From positions 1 to 64,000 of the forward strand of contig CAZZCU010000001.1 of the NCBI GenBank assembly GCA_964652825.1: 64,000 nucleotides of DNA. Reading direction: 5' to 3'. The notes beneath the pieces are model-generated. The model was not told the DNA's origin and made no database searches. It was given only the letters and a program-made list of their open reading frames with translations. This document shows, piece by piece, positions 55,768 through 64,000 of the stretch (its first letter is position 1; each line of letters begins with the position of its first letter). The stretch comes from CAZZCU01 sp964652825. Lineage in GTDB: Bacteria; Bdellovibrionota_B; Oligoflexia; Oligoflexales; CAZZCU01. A program made the position numbers and the translations under genes.

Positions 55768-58489
55768 GCAAGCGTTGAAAACTCTTGGACAAGGGCTGTG
55801 GATCGCTGGCGCACTGCTTAGCAACATCGCTCTGGCCCAGGAGACGACGCCATCGTCGCGCATCAGCGCGCGACTTGATGTTCAAGTGTCGCTGACCAAT
55901 GTTTTGCAAAGACCATTAAACGTTCAAGGCACTATCGTTTGGCAAAACCTTCCTGCGAATAAATTCTGTATTTTTACACCATATAATGATTCCGATTATG
56001 GTTTTGAACATACTGTCTCGCGACACATGGAACTGATGGGTCAGAAGTTCTATCGTCCACTCTATCTTGGTGCCTCGACTAATATTCAATTTAAAAATCC
56101 TTCCGCAAAAGTCCAGAAGCTTGCTGCACATTTATGGGAAGTTGAAACCACCGACGATTCATTAACTATCGACTTCGAGTCGTCCGTGCCGTGGCTAGCC
56201 AACAGCAGCAACGACGACTGGTTTTACGATGGTTTTTATCCGCAGGTACTGCAAACCTGTCCCAATCTTTCAACGCGCACCATTTTTTATTCCAAACCCA
56301 GTGATGCACAGATAGACGCGCGCTTCAAATTGCCCGCCGACTGGGAGATAGCCGCGCCCGGCGTTAAGTCTATTGGCACGAACGAGGCCAGCATCAGTGT
56401 CAGGACCGCGGAATTGGTGTTTGCGCTGGTGAAAGGCTATAAACGTTTAAATTACACCTTTGAAGGCGTGCCCGTTCATTTATTGTTTAAGTCCGATTCG
56501 TTTTTGCAAATGCTGCCAACTATCGAGGGCAGCATCAAATCACACGCGGATCTATTCGGCACCTTCCCCTTCCCCGATCTTTGGATTATTGAAAGTTCAG
56601 AACTTCAGCGCGCCAATCTGCCGGGAATAATTGCCATCAACAAGCCGCGACAAGCCGCTTTCAATGTACTTCAATCAAAATATTTAAACTGGGCTCATTG
56701 GAATGTGGTGACTTTGCTTGCAGGTCAGTGGTTTGGCGCCAGTGTCAGGGCCCACAATCCCGACTATCACTGGTTGATTGATGGCATTGCTGATTTTGCC
56801 GCCCTGGAAGCTCTACGCAGCAACAACAAGCGTTACAATCTGATGAATATTTATGACGTCGGGTACTTTGGTGTGTCGTTAAATTATTTGCAGGTGCAGG
56901 ATCTCACCGCCGCTTTGTTAAATCGCGCCGAACCACTGGTAAGGTTGACCAATGCAGATTTTCAATCGGTAACACCGTTCGTACGCCAGCATCCCTTGCT
57001 GTTTATCAAACAATCGATTGCGTTGAGACATATGAGCGGCGATGTCGGCGCCGAAAATTTCGGCAAATTCGCGAAAACCTTTTTTAAAGATCATGAATTC
57101 TCAAAAATCAAAGCCCGAGATCTTTTAACATCTCTGCAAAAACTGCCGTCGCCGTTTTCGCCTCAGAAAAGGCTGGAATTAAGCAACATACTAAAAGCCT
57201 GGTACGTTAACGCTGGCTGGCCGGATTTTGCCGTCGAAAATTTTACCAGCGAACGCCTGGCCGATGGTCGCTGGATCGCCAAAGCCGAAGCACAAAGCCT
57301 GACGGATTTTGTGTTTCCCACACCGATTCGCATTATTGATGAGGATGGTCGCAAGTATCACGGCATCGCAACAACTGATCCAAAAACGCCGCGGCTGTTT
57401 AAGACTCAGATCCTGACACGCGCTAAACCACAACAACTAATTATCGATGCCGATCATCATTATTTTGACCAAAATCGTTTTAACAATCACACCGGTTGGC
57501 CGGCCGTGCATTTTTTCCCCGGCTCGGCCAATTCGTTTGCCGATGACTCGTACACGATTGTCTGGCTGCCTTATCCTTTTCGGCGACCGGGCGAATCATT
57601 CGCGATCGGCTTGCAGGCGGCGATTTTTCGCTATCTCTCCGGAAATGTTTTCCTGAAAATTGAGACTGAAGTTGACGACGGCGATACGGCCTTTCTACTG
57701 CAAAATACACAACGCTTTCCGGATATCGCCGCGCAAATGGATCTTAGCGCCGAACAAAATGTACAGGGATATCGGGTGGCTGATATCAGTTTCACGCACA
57801 CCCCGGCACTGAACTGGCATCAAACTCTAGGTCTGGGCGTCAGTGCCAGACATAAACAAGTTGCTGGTGTTAAAAATTCCAGCCACCAGACTGTTGCCGC
57901 CAAGTTCATCATGCGCCCAACCGCACGCTACGATTTTTGTCAGTACAACTTAAACGGTGAGTACGAGCACGCTCCCAAACAAAAGCACACCGATTTTAGT
58001 TATGATCGACGGTTTCTGGTGCTCCTCGGCACGTGTAACATTAGTAGTATCGCTGATCTCAGTCTGCGTCTTTTCCGTGGCGAGATTACTAGCGCCGGCA
58101 CGCCATCACCGGACGCTTTCTTTGAGGTCCAGAATCTCGAAGAAGCAAGATTGCGGCTTGATATGCGCGGCCTACGCGACGTTAGAAAGATCGGCGCCGC
58201 CAGCGTTGATCTGGCATTCCCGCTGATGGTGCCTCTACCTGATAATCTTTTGATTCTTAATCGCCGCACTAAATGGCGATTATTTTATGATTATGGTCAG
58301 GCGCTCGACCAACCGAGTGTCTATCGAGCGGCGGGCGGCGGCTTTTTGTTACCGTTTGGCGGCGACCTCAGCGGCGCTGGTTCGTTGACGCTGACGCAGT
58401 TATCTTTGATCGCGGTTTTGTACAGTCAAGCCGAAGGCCAAACCTCACGAGACATGCGCATTTTATTTGATATATCCGGACAGCTCTAA
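55736..58489 (+). CDS. Exported protein with M1-peptidase-like region lacking zinc ligands
   Basis: The ATG at 55736 starts a signal peptide (ending IALAQ near residue 33) of a 917-residue protein. Residues about 320-360 read LLAGQWFG and later WLIDGIADFAALEAL. M1 aminopeptidases have HELAHQWFG and WLNEGFA here, so both zinc His and the catalytic Glu are gone. The C-terminal 350 residues are strand-rich and could form a barrel or scaffold. It overlaps fadJ by 32 nt and the PAP2 gene by 4 nt. The function is unknown. Confidence 0.7.
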   Translation: MLKQAKLFIPRQALKTLGQGLWIAGALLSNIALAQETTPSSRISARLDVQVSLTNVLQRPLNVQGTIVWQNLPANKFCIFTPYNDSDYGFEHTVSRHMELMGQKFYRPLYLGASTNIQFKNPSAKVQKLAAHLWEVETTDDSLTIDFESSVPWLANSSNDDWFYDGFYPQVLQTCPNLSTRTIFYSKPSDAQIDARFKLPADWEIAAPGVKSIGTNEASISVRTAELVFALVKGYKRLNYTFEGVPVHLLFKSDSFLQMLPTIEGSIKSHADLFGTFPFPDLWIIESSELQRANLPGIIAINKPRQAAFNVLQSKYLNWAHWNVVTLLAGQWFGASVRAHNPDYHWLIDGIADFAALEALRSNNKRYNLMNIYDVGYFGVSLNYLQVQDLTAALLNRAEPLVRLTNADFQSVTPFVRQHPLLFIKQSIALRHMSGDVGAENFGKFAKTFFKDHEFSKIKARDLLTSLQKLPSPFSPQKRLELSNILKAWYVNAGWPDFAVENFTSERLADGRWIAKAEAQSLTDFVFPTPIRIIDEDGRKYHGIATTDPKTPRLFKTQILTRAKPQQLIIDADHHYFDQNRFNNHTGWPAVHFFPGSANSFADDSYTIVWLPYPFRRPGESFAIGLQAAIFRYLSGNVFLKIETEVDDGDTAFLLQNTQRFPDIAAQMDLSAEQNVQGYRVADISFTHTPALNWHQTLGLGVSARHKQVAGVKNSSHQTVAAKFIMRPTARYDFCQYNLNGEYEHAPKQKHTDFSYDRRFLVLLGTCNISSIADLSLRLFRGEITSAGTPSPDAFFEVQNLEEARLRLDMRGLRDVRKIGAASVDLAFPLMVPLPDNLLILNRRTKWRLFYDYGQALDQPSVYRAAGGGFLLPFGGDLSGAGSLTLTQLSLIAVLYSQAEGQTSRDMRILFDISGQL

Positions 58490-59052
58490 GGGAGCTGAAA
58501 AAAATCGCGCCAGCCACGCACGGATTTTACGGCGACCACCGCAAAAAATCCGGCCAAGCCACCAAACAAAAATCCCGCCAGAATATCGCCAGGATAATGA
58601 ACGCCGAGATAAATCCGCGAGACACCAATCAATATAACCACGCCCCACCAAAATGCACCCCAGCGCCAACCCTTGAATAGCCAGACCATCGTCGCTATGA
58701 CCGCGCCGTTCGTCGCATGATTCGAGGGAAAACTAAAACGCCCGCCGCAGCCATAAACTTTGCGTACCGACTCAGCGAATTCGAGACACGGTCGAAAACG
58801 ACCGAGATAGGGTTTAAGCAGATGATAGGCAATCGCGTCGACGATGATCGTCGCTAAGATCATCAGTCCGCACATCTTTACAAACTGCCAGTCCTTATGC
58901 CGGTAGGCACGGGCTATGAAAAACGCCGCCACCACGATCCAGACCCAGGCATGCGATAAAAAAATCATTAGACTATCCAGCCACGGGGCCTGCCAACCCT
59001 GGTTGATCGCCAACAGAAGCTCGAAGTCCAATTGCCGCAGATTTTCTCTCAA
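58486..59052 (-). CDS. PAP2-family membrane phosphatase
   Basis: The 188-residue protein has five or six hydrophobic segments and the three phosphatase motifs: KPYLGRFRP, SFPSNHATNG, and SRIYLGVHYPGD. These form a periplasmic phosphate-hydrolase site acting on lipid phosphates such as undecaprenyl or phosphatidate types. The start is TTG with AAAGG about 9 nt upstream. A second TTG seven codons later is possible. It overlaps the M1-like gene by 4 nt. Confidence 0.92.
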   Translation of the reverse strand: MRENLRQLDFELLLAINQGWQAPWLDSLMIFLSHAWVWIVVAAFFIARAYRHKDWQFVKMCGLMILATIIVDAIAYHLLKPYLGRFRPCLEFAESVRKVYGCGGRFSFPSNHATNGAVIATMVWLFKGWRWGAFWWGVVILIGVSRIYLGVHYPGDILAGFLFGGLAGFFAVVAVKSVRGWRDFFQLP

Positions 59053-59125
59053 AAAAACGACCTTTCATTAATTAACTCAATACTTTATATCGGAGACTCA
59101 TTTAAGTCTAAGTTAACTTTTTTAA

Positions 59126-59154
59126 TTGACCGGCCAGCCAATTACTGATAGGTT
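59126..59154 (+). promoter_or_regulatory. Candidate promoter for a small RNA
   Basis: TTGACC (59126-59131), 17 nt, then TAGGTT (59149-59154). The -35 match is good and the -10 match poor. It points to a + strand transcript ending at the terminator at 59241-59263. No other gene starts on this strand nearby. Confidence 0.35.
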
Positions 59155-59160
59155 TTTTCC

Positions 59161-59263
59161 ATACTCATGAAGTTTTAATCTAAGCGGACAGGTTGGCAGC
59201 TCACGGGATGGCCCCAGATGGGGGATGCGGTGGATGGGCTGGGACCTCGGGTCCCTTTTTTTT
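59161..59263 (+). ncRNA. Candidate small RNA with three GGATG motifs
   Basis: A gene-free 218-nt interval between two minus-strand genes ends in a strong + strand terminator that serves no coding gene. Between a weak promoter and that terminator are GGATG at 59206, 59223 and 59232, spaced by a CCCC-AGAT-GGGG hairpin. Repeated GGA motifs at hairpins are typical of sRNAs that bind CsrA/RsmA. There is no CsrA gene in view. This is inference from structure, and the 5' end is uncertain. 4.5S RNA was considered and rejected. Confidence 0.4.
59241..59263 (+). terminator. Strong intrinsic terminator
   Basis: GGGACC and GGTCCC enclose loop TCG and are followed by eight T residues. The polarity is plus strand, opposite to both neighbouring coding genes. 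Confidence 0.88.
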
Positions 59264-59270
59264 ATCGCAG

Positions 59271-59693
59271 TTAGTAACCGCCCTGTTCCAATAGATCGAG
59301 GGACGTATCGGCGGCGGTCCGCTCCAGGAAGTCACCGGGCATTGGCTCGCCAACCATCGGCACATCAAGACGCTCTCGCTCAAAAACAACACGTGGCTGG
59401 CTTTCGCGACCCTTAACGATCATTTTCTTAAAATGCATTTTTGCTGGCACTAGGCGCGGCTGGGCTTTTCGCTCTACCACCGGCGCCGGAGCCAACGATG
59501 CTTTGCGAAGCAAAGTCGGATCTTTTAATACCGGCTGGTCTCTCACATCGCCGACTTTAATTTCAGTGGGACGATGAGGTTGATCGGGCCGCACAACATA
59601 GCTCCTGCCTGCGGCTTGCGCGAGCGAAGTCACGGCCGGCAGAACGCTAATCGTTATGGCAAATATCCAAAAAATCAGGCATTTGGCTGTCAT
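59271..59693 (-). CDS. Small exported basic protein of unknown function
   Basis: The 140-residue product has a clear signal peptide (residues 1-27, ending SLAQA). GAGGATAAAGTT precedes the ATG. The mature chain is rich in Arg, Pro, Lys and Val with no cysteines or domain that I recognise. It may be disordered or bind a polymer. Confidence 0.62.
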   Translation of the reverse strand: MTAKCLIFWIFAITISVLPAVTSLAQAAGRSYVVRPDQPHRPTEIKVGDVRDQPVLKDPTLLRKASLAPAPVVERKAQPRLVPAKMHFKKMIVKGRESQPRVVFERERLDVPMVGEPMPGDFLERTAADTSLDLLEQGGY

Positions 59694-59875
59694 AACTTTA
59701 TCCTCTGGGCTCTGAACGCAACGATGTCTTCCCTGTTACCTTGTTATCGGCAACAGCCACGCGGTCTTTAGCGACGGTCGCGGCCGGCTTTTCGGTTCAA
59801 GCCACTAGATAGATCGACCGAAGACAACTAGTAGCTACTGTATAACTTGATAATGCGAATGGGGTTTACGCCGAG

Positions 59876-61480
59876 ATGTCGTTGTTGATTATAGAACGCG
59901 GACCGGATTCCGGTCGCCGCATAGCACTCACCGATTTTCCGGTGACGATTGGACGTGACCCCGCCAATCAGATCCCACTGACCGATGAAGAAGTATCGCG
60001 ATTTCACCTGCGGATTAAACAACGCGGCCGGCTGGTCATTGTTGAAGACCTCGAATCCCGCAACGGCAGTTTTCTGAATGGTGATCGCATTCTCAATTCT
60101 ATTTTAAAAAGCGGCGACAAGCTTTTGATCGGCTCGACCGAGATCGTCTTCCTGGCTTCGCAATCGAATATTCAATTGGCCACGGAAATTCTCGATATGG
60201 ATATGATTGTCGCCGAGGAATTGGGACTCTCTGGACCAATTGAAGTCAGCGAAACCGCAGTTCGCAAAAAATTCAAGCCGATTCGCCTGAATCAATTGAG
60301 CGTCGTCAATCAGTTACCGCAGGACAGCAAGTCGATCAAATCTCTGTTTGACCTCCACAGTAATATTCTGGTGATTGATGATTTCGAGGAAGCCGCCGCG
60401 ACTTTGCTGAAAAGCATCAGCCAGATGCTGCCACATGCGGCACGCGCCGCGTTTTTCGCCTGGATTGATGTCAGTCACCAACTCATCCCGACGGCTGTCA
60501 AACATTTTGGCAAGAAGAATTCCTTTATCATCAGTCAACGCGCCCTCGAAGACGTCATTACCAGACGTCAGGGTATTATTCTGCAGGCCGAAGCCCCTCA
60601 AGTCACGCAGTCCGGACGCTCGCGTGTCGTATTACCGATGCTGCATCATGACCGCGTTGTCGGTGTGATTCATATCGAATTTGATAATCCGCAAATCATG
60701 GTTGCTCCGGCTGATCTGGACGCAATGCAGGCATTCCTCGCCCGTTGCAGTCCAACTTTTGAATGTATGCTGCTCCGTCGCGAGCTGGATTCCTGGTTGG
60801 TTGGCATGATTGAGACCATGGTCGCCACGGTCGAAGCCAAAGACACTTATACGCGCGGACATTCCGAGCGCGTCAGTCGTTACTGTATGGCGATTGCTGA
60901 CGAATTAAAACTGAACAAGGATCTCAAGAAACTTTTGATGGTAAGCGCACTGTGTCACGACATTGGCAAAATCGGCGTTCCCGATGCGATTCTTAAAAAA
61001 GCTTCTTTGTTGAGCGCCGAAGAATACAACGAAATGAAACTGCATCCGACAATCGGCGCCGATATCATCGGCGGCATGCCAAATGCCAAGCGCTTCCTAT
61101 CCGGCATCAAACATCATCACGAGAAATGGGATGGTTCCGGCTATCCCGACGGCTTGGCGGGCGAAGACATTCCTTTCTTTGGACGCATTGTCGCAATCGC
61201 CGATGTCTTTGACGCCATGATCTCCGGGCGATCGTATTCCGGATTTATGGATCAAGACGATGCCGTCTCGCGACTGAATAAGGAAAAAGATTTGTTCGAT
61301 CCGGAAATCGTCAAAGCCTTTAATCGCGCCTATGAAAAGGGCACGATGACACTAAAAACGCACACGCTTAACCAAGCCAATCCATTATTCCGCAAAACCC
61401 AACTCGATCTCGACTTTGCCAAGGAAAACGCCCAGGATCCCGACGTTAAGTTGTCGCGCGGCAAGAAAAAAAGTTCATAA
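59876..61480 (+). CDS. FHA / GAF-like / HD-GYP signalling protein
   Basis: The 534-residue protein has an FHA domain at residues 3-90 (TIGRDPANQIPLTDEEVSRFH, then ESRNGSFLNG). A GAF-like middle follows (about 160-300), then an HD-GYP domain with HDIGKIGVPDAILKK, KHHHEKWDGSGYPDGL and a full GYP motif. HD-GYP enzymes degrade c-di-GMP in the cytosol. FHA binds phosphothreonine, so a Ser/Thr kinase input is inferred, but none is in the window. A TolQ-like gene follows 160 nt later. Confidence 0.93.
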   Translation: MSLLIIERGPDSGRRIALTDFPVTIGRDPANQIPLTDEEVSRFHLRIKQRGRLVIVEDLESRNGSFLNGDRILNSILKSGDKLLIGSTEIVFLASQSNIQLATEILDMDMIVAEELGLSGPIEVSETAVRKKFKPIRLNQLSVVNQLPQDSKSIKSLFDLHSNILVIDDFEEAAATLLKSISQMLPHAARAAFFAWIDVSHQLIPTAVKHFGKKNSFIISQRALEDVITRRQGIILQAEAPQVTQSGRSRVVLPMLHHDRVVGVIHIEFDNPQIMVAPADLDAMQAFLARCSPTFECMLLRRELDSWLVGMIETMVATVEAKDTYTRGHSERVSRYCMAIADELKLNKDLKKLLMVSALCHDIGKIGVPDAILKKASLLSAEEYNEMKLHPTIGADIIGGMPNAKRFLSGIKHHHEKWDGSGYPDGLAGEDIPFFGRIVAIADVFDAMISGRSYSGFMDQDDAVSRLNKEKDLFDPEIVKAFNRAYEKGTMTLKTHTLNQANPLFRKTQLDLDFAKENAQDPDVKLSRGKKKSS

Positions 61481-61582
61481 ATTGTTTTTCCACCAAGAAG
61501 ATCGTGCAAAGACGCGACGCCTCCATGCCCATCTCTGATCAGACTTCCTAGCGCAACTGGTGCATTTCCAGAGGGCATCGGT

Positions 61583-61588
61583 TATAAT
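61583..61588 (+). promoter_or_regulatory. Possible -10 element for the Tol/Exb-like cluster
   Basis: A perfect TATAAT lies 52 nt upstream of the TolQ-like ATG. No convincing -35 is seen at 16-18 nt spacing. It may be the start of the cluster's transcript. Confidence 0.3.
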
Positions 61589-61640
61589 TATATGAAATCG
61601 TTCATGTTATCTGAATTCATCGAATGATAAGAGGCAACGT

Positions 61641-62453
61641 ATGTGGAGTCAATTAGCTCTAAGCTTTCAGCATGGTGATAGATATATATACATCATGTTG
61701 GCACTAGCATTTGTTGGCGTCGTGTTGATTTTTGAACGCCTGGTGATGCTGCAGTTTGTTTATCACATCGATTTTAAAAAATTTTTGGACAACTTGCGGA
61801 AGATGGTATTGGCGGAAGATCTGCCGCGAGCCATCAGTTTCTGCAAAAAAATCTCAAGCTCCTCACTGCCAAGAGTCAGTGTCAAGGCCTTGGAAGCAGC
61901 CGAAAGCGACCCCTCGCGAGTACGCGGCATTATCGAGGAAGAAACGCTTGATCTGCTCCCCAAAATTGAAGCCCGGATTACCGCAATTCCGGCCGTTGCG
62001 ACCGTCGTTTTTCTGATCGGCATTCTCGGAACCATCGATAGCTTATGGATCACTTTCAACTCGGTCGATATCCTCGATACCGCCAAAAAACAAGCCACCG
62101 CCGCCCAAGGTGTGGCCGCATCGCTAAATTATACGGCCATGGGTCTGCTGGTTTGCATGGTGCTGTTATTCGGTCATCAGATCGTGCGCGGCATCGCGCT
62201 ACGTCTGACGCATCAATTACAGCATGGAACAGCAGTACTGACGAATCTTGTCGCTCCACAAGGTGTGACTTATACCGCATCGATGGCAGCCATGCCAGTC
62301 GCCACCAATACAGCAACTGAACAATATACCAGTAACGAAGAATTCGTTGCCGACACTCACGCTCCGGTTGAGCAGGTATCGGCCGCGGCTCCTGCAGAGA
62401 ATTTTAATGACACCACAGTCGATGATATTAAAGACGAAGAAGAGATTATCTGA
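61641..62453 (+). CDS. MotA/TolQ/ExbB-family proton-channel protein
   Basis: The 270-residue protein has three membrane helices: one at residues 15-40, then AIPAVATVVFLIGILGTIDSL, and SLNYTAMGLLVCMVLLFG. The Thr residues in the last two, at positions that matter in TolQ/ExbB, are kept. A cytosolic loop with the RAISFCKK segment and an acidic Asp/Glu C-terminal tail of 55 residues follow. AAGAGG precedes the ATG. It is the first of at least four genes. An AglR-like motor role is inferred. Confidence 0.86.
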   Translation: MWSQLALSFQHGDRYIYIMLALAFVGVVLIFERLVMLQFVYHIDFKKFLDNLRKMVLAEDLPRAISFCKKISSSSLPRVSVKALEAAESDPSRVRGIIEEETLDLLPKIEARITAIPAVATVVFLIGILGTIDSLWITFNSVDILDTAKKQATAAQGVAASLNYTAMGLLVCMVLLFGHQIVRGIALRLTHQLQHGTAVLTNLVAPQGVTYTASMAAMPVATNTATEQYTSNEEFVADTHAPVEQVSAAAPAENFNDTTVDDIKDEEEII

Positions 62454-62958
62454 CGACTCCTGGACGGTTACCGTTTTTACGCTCGGAGTAGTCGGATTAT
62501 CTTTGATTCTGAGTTTTTTGATACGCGTGCCCAGCCTGCCGCGGGTGCACGGCTATGTGCGGGCTGATATTCCCGTGCTCGAAGTCCCGGCAAATGATCC
62601 ATCATTGGTAGCACCACCAAAAATAGAAAAAGAAGCAATCGCTCGAACGACACCGACCGTAGCGCTAACATTTGATGCCTTTTACTTCGGTAGTCTCGAA
62701 GCATTCGGCTCCGGCTTCTACCGGCAGGACAATAAATTTCGCGTTCGTCATGATGACGGCGAACCACAACTTGGCAATCTACTGCGTGATCTTGAGCGTT
62801 GGCTCAAACAACCCCAGATTGCCAAGTCCGGCCCGCATCACACGGTATTGTTGATGCCCATGAGCGGCATTCCGATGCCGATCGTTATTCAAGTCATCGA
62901 AGGTTTGCGAGCAGAAGGTGGCTTTAAGCACGTGGTGCTTACCAATGGCGTTATCTAG
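62407..62958 (+). CDS. ExbD/TolR-like protein lacking a mid-helix Asp
   Basis: The 183-residue protein has a short N-terminus, one membrane helix (about residues 19-40), a Pro-rich linker and a C-terminal domain ending IPMPIVIQVIEGLRAEGGF then VVLTNG, like the ExbD periplasmic fold. ExbD, TolR and MotB carry a protonatable Asp in or at the start of the helix. Here only a DD pair lies just before the helix, and none is inside. It overlaps the TolQ-like gene by 47 nt. A later ATG (62422) is possible. Confidence 0.68.
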   Translation: MTPQSMILKTKKRLSDDSWTVTVFTLGVVGLSLILSFLIRVPSLPRVHGYVRADIPVLEVPANDPSLVAPPKIEKEAIARTTPTVALTFDAFYFGSLEAFGSGFYRQDNKFRVRHDDGEPQLGNLLRDLERWLKQPQIAKSGPHHTVLLMPMSGIPMPIVIQVIEGLRAEGGFKHVVLTNGVI

Positions 62959-62978
62959 AATGTTTTAGGATTTAGAGA

Positions 62979-63497
62979 ATGCAAGAAGCTTTTGAAGCCA
63001 TACGCACACGACTTCGCCAACCTCTCGGCTGGTTCCCATTGCCAGCATTGGTTGTCTCCGGCTTGGCGTTGATTCTTGGTGGACATCTCCTGATGCAACT
63101 GAATCCGCGCCTTGGCGAGGCTATCGATATCCTGACATTTGCGGCTCCGGAAACCGCCAATCCAACCATCTATATCACCATGCGCCCTGATAATAATGAA
63201 ATGGTCATTACACTCAACAATCGCGCTGAGTATCGAACATCTCTTAAAGACATCACCGATGAATCGTTGGTGTCGTTTAATGATGACTTGCGCCAACAGG
63301 TTAACAAAACCACCATTGCCAGCGCCCGCGCCGGTGTACTGCCGGATTTAACCAGTAATGTGATTATCGCGGTGGATCAAAAACTCGCTTATTACCATAT
63401 ACGACCAATCATCAACTCTTTGGCGAAGACCGGCATAACCAACTATGGCTTTGAAACGCTGGCACCCGTAGCGAATGAGGCTACCAGCCGTGAGTAA
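62979..63497 (+). CDS. Second ExbD/TolR-like protein without a membrane Asp
   Basis: The 172-residue protein has one membrane helix near residues 18-40 with a His but no acidic residue. Its C-terminal domain (VIIAVDQKLAYYHIRPIINS) resembles ExbD. AGGATTTAGAGA precedes the ATG. It follows the first ExbD-like gene by 20 nt and overlaps the next start by 8 nt, so the cluster is one operon. The absent Asp suggests altered coupling or a structural role. Confidence 0.66.
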   Translation: MQEAFEAIRTRLRQPLGWFPLPALVVSGLALILGGHLLMQLNPRLGEAIDILTFAAPETANPTIYITMRPDNNEMVITLNNRAEYRTSLKDITDESLVSFNDDLRQQVNKTTIASARAGVLPDLTSNVIIAVDQKLAYYHIRPIINSLAKTGITNYGFETLAPVANEATSRE

Positions 63498-64000
63498 ACA
63501 CCCACAAAATATCTCTCTGTATGTCGAGGTGTTGCAAAACGGGCAATGTATCGCCGAGTATTCCCGTCCTCTCAGCAAGCATGGCTCCGTGATTCTAGGC
63601 GCTAAAAAATCGGCACATCTGCGGGTTCCGCTCTATTCATTTCGCCATAGTTACAAAATCGCCCGCGTCGAGAAAAAAGGCGTGCGCATCCAAGTCGATC
63701 CCGGTACCGAGGGCTTTGCCAATACCGGTGGCGCCGTTATGCACTTCAATCCGCTCGACAAGACTCAACGCATCATTAACTTGCATCATAATGATCATGC
63801 CAGCATCAGCTTTGATGATTTAACGATTTTGTTAAAAATCGCTCCGGCAATCGCTAGTGAGAAAACACGGCGACTGATCGGCAGTGGTTTTCGCGGCAGC
63901 ATTATACGCAGTGCACTCGGTGATAGGAATTTGCGTAATGCATTTTTGCTGGCATTGTTAGGCGCAGTCATTTGCTTCTCCGGCATTATTTATGGATTTG
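63490..64000 (+). CDS. FHA-like N-terminal membrane protein, 3' truncated by the window
   Basis: The frame is open from GTG 63490 to the window end (about 170 residues). Residues 1-115 are beta-rich and FHA-like (GSVILGAKKSAHLRVP, then VEKKGVRIQVDPG). A membrane helix begins near residue 155 (FLLALLGAVICFSG). The arrangement recalls GltG/AgmX-like TonB-type partners in motor clusters, which have FHA-like cytosolic parts and periplasmic TonB domains. The C-terminal part is outside the window. The GTG overlaps the preceding stop region by 8 nt. Confidence 0.6.
   Translation, partial: MSKHPQNISLYVEVLQNGQCIAEYSRPLSKHGSVILGAKKSAHLRVPLYSFRHSYKIARVEKKGVRIQVDPGTEGFANTGGAVMHFNPLDKTQRIINLHHNDHASISFDDLTILLKIAPAIASEKTRRLIGSGFRGSIIRSALGDRNLRNAFLLALLGAVICFSGIIYGF

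Noticed and set aside
59161..59263. 4.5S / SRP RNA
   Set aside because: It lacks the conserved GGAA loop and AGCAG side, and the fold is two short hairpins.

Overview
The window reads as a densely packed chromosome segment of a Gram-negative bacterium. It holds a Pal lipoprotein, several lipoproteins and outer-membrane-type proteins, LdcA and Mpl for murein recycling, Psd, and a Tol/Exb-like cluster. The mix of RNase Y with YmdB, TrmFO, a long type-2-like IleS, a FHA/HD-GYP protein and a Tol-like cluster ending in an FHA-like membrane protein suggests a deltaproteobacterial-type lineage, perhaps Bdellovibrionota or Oligoflexia. That placement is inference from gene content only. I see no transposase, integrase, phage gene or CRISPR array.

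Layout. 1-5.4 kb: a zinc alcohol dehydrogenase, a CPBP-type membrane protease, a YbdG-type MscS channel and two small exported proteins, interspersed with three copies of a palindromic dispersed repeat, then tRNA-Pro(CGG). 5.4-8.3 kb: an exported GH13 glycosidase and a family 9 glycosyltransferase. 8.4-13.9 kb: ldcA-mpl, pal with an intrinsic terminator, and rny-ymdB. 13.9-18.7 kb: an outer-membrane-type protein, an ArgH-like protein that lacks the catalytic signature and ends in a lipobox-like segment, then dapA-dapB. 18.7-26.3 kb: a large exported protein, YqeY, a subtilase lipoprotein, and a CYTH / divergent pyruvate kinase / psd operon. 26.4-33.4 kb: trmFO, a PmtA-like methyltransferase overlapping an LtaS/MdoB-type sulfatase-fold enzyme, pgk-tpiA and a GshB-like ligase. 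33.4-36.6 kb: exported proteins, including a matrixin-type lipoprotein behind a good sigma-28-like promoter, and a calcineurin-type phosphatase. 36.9-48.8 kb: valS, a class III aminotransferase with queE, a lipoate ligase-like gene, mgtE, an aminopeptidase-like lipoprotein and ileS. 49-58.5 kb: an unrecognised exported protein, a short GlpD-like dehydrogenase, a PilZ protein, fadI-fadJ, and a large exported protein with an M1-like region that has lost its metal ligands. 58.5-64 kb: a PAP2 phosphatase, a candidate small RNA, an exported basic protein, the FHA/HD-GYP protein and a Tol/Exb-like cluster cut by the window end.

How they work together. Several sets are coherent: murein recycling (LdcA trims the tetrapeptide, Mpl reattaches the tripeptide) with diaminopimelate synthesis (DapA, DapB); phospholipid metabolism (Psd, PmtA-like, sulfatase-fold headgroup transferase, PAP2); lower glycolysis (Pgk, TpiA, with a doubtful pyruvate kinase); fatty-acid beta-oxidation (FadI, FadJ); and c-di-GMP signalling (PilZ, HD-GYP).

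The most unusual items are four probable non-enzymatic or altered paralogues (ArgH-like, pyruvate-kinase-like, M1-like, and ExbD-like proteins without the usual membrane Asp), a candidate GGATG-bearing small RNA, and the palindromic repeat family. Start codons were chosen by eye from ribosome-binding sites, signal peptides and overlaps; many genes start with GTG or TTG.
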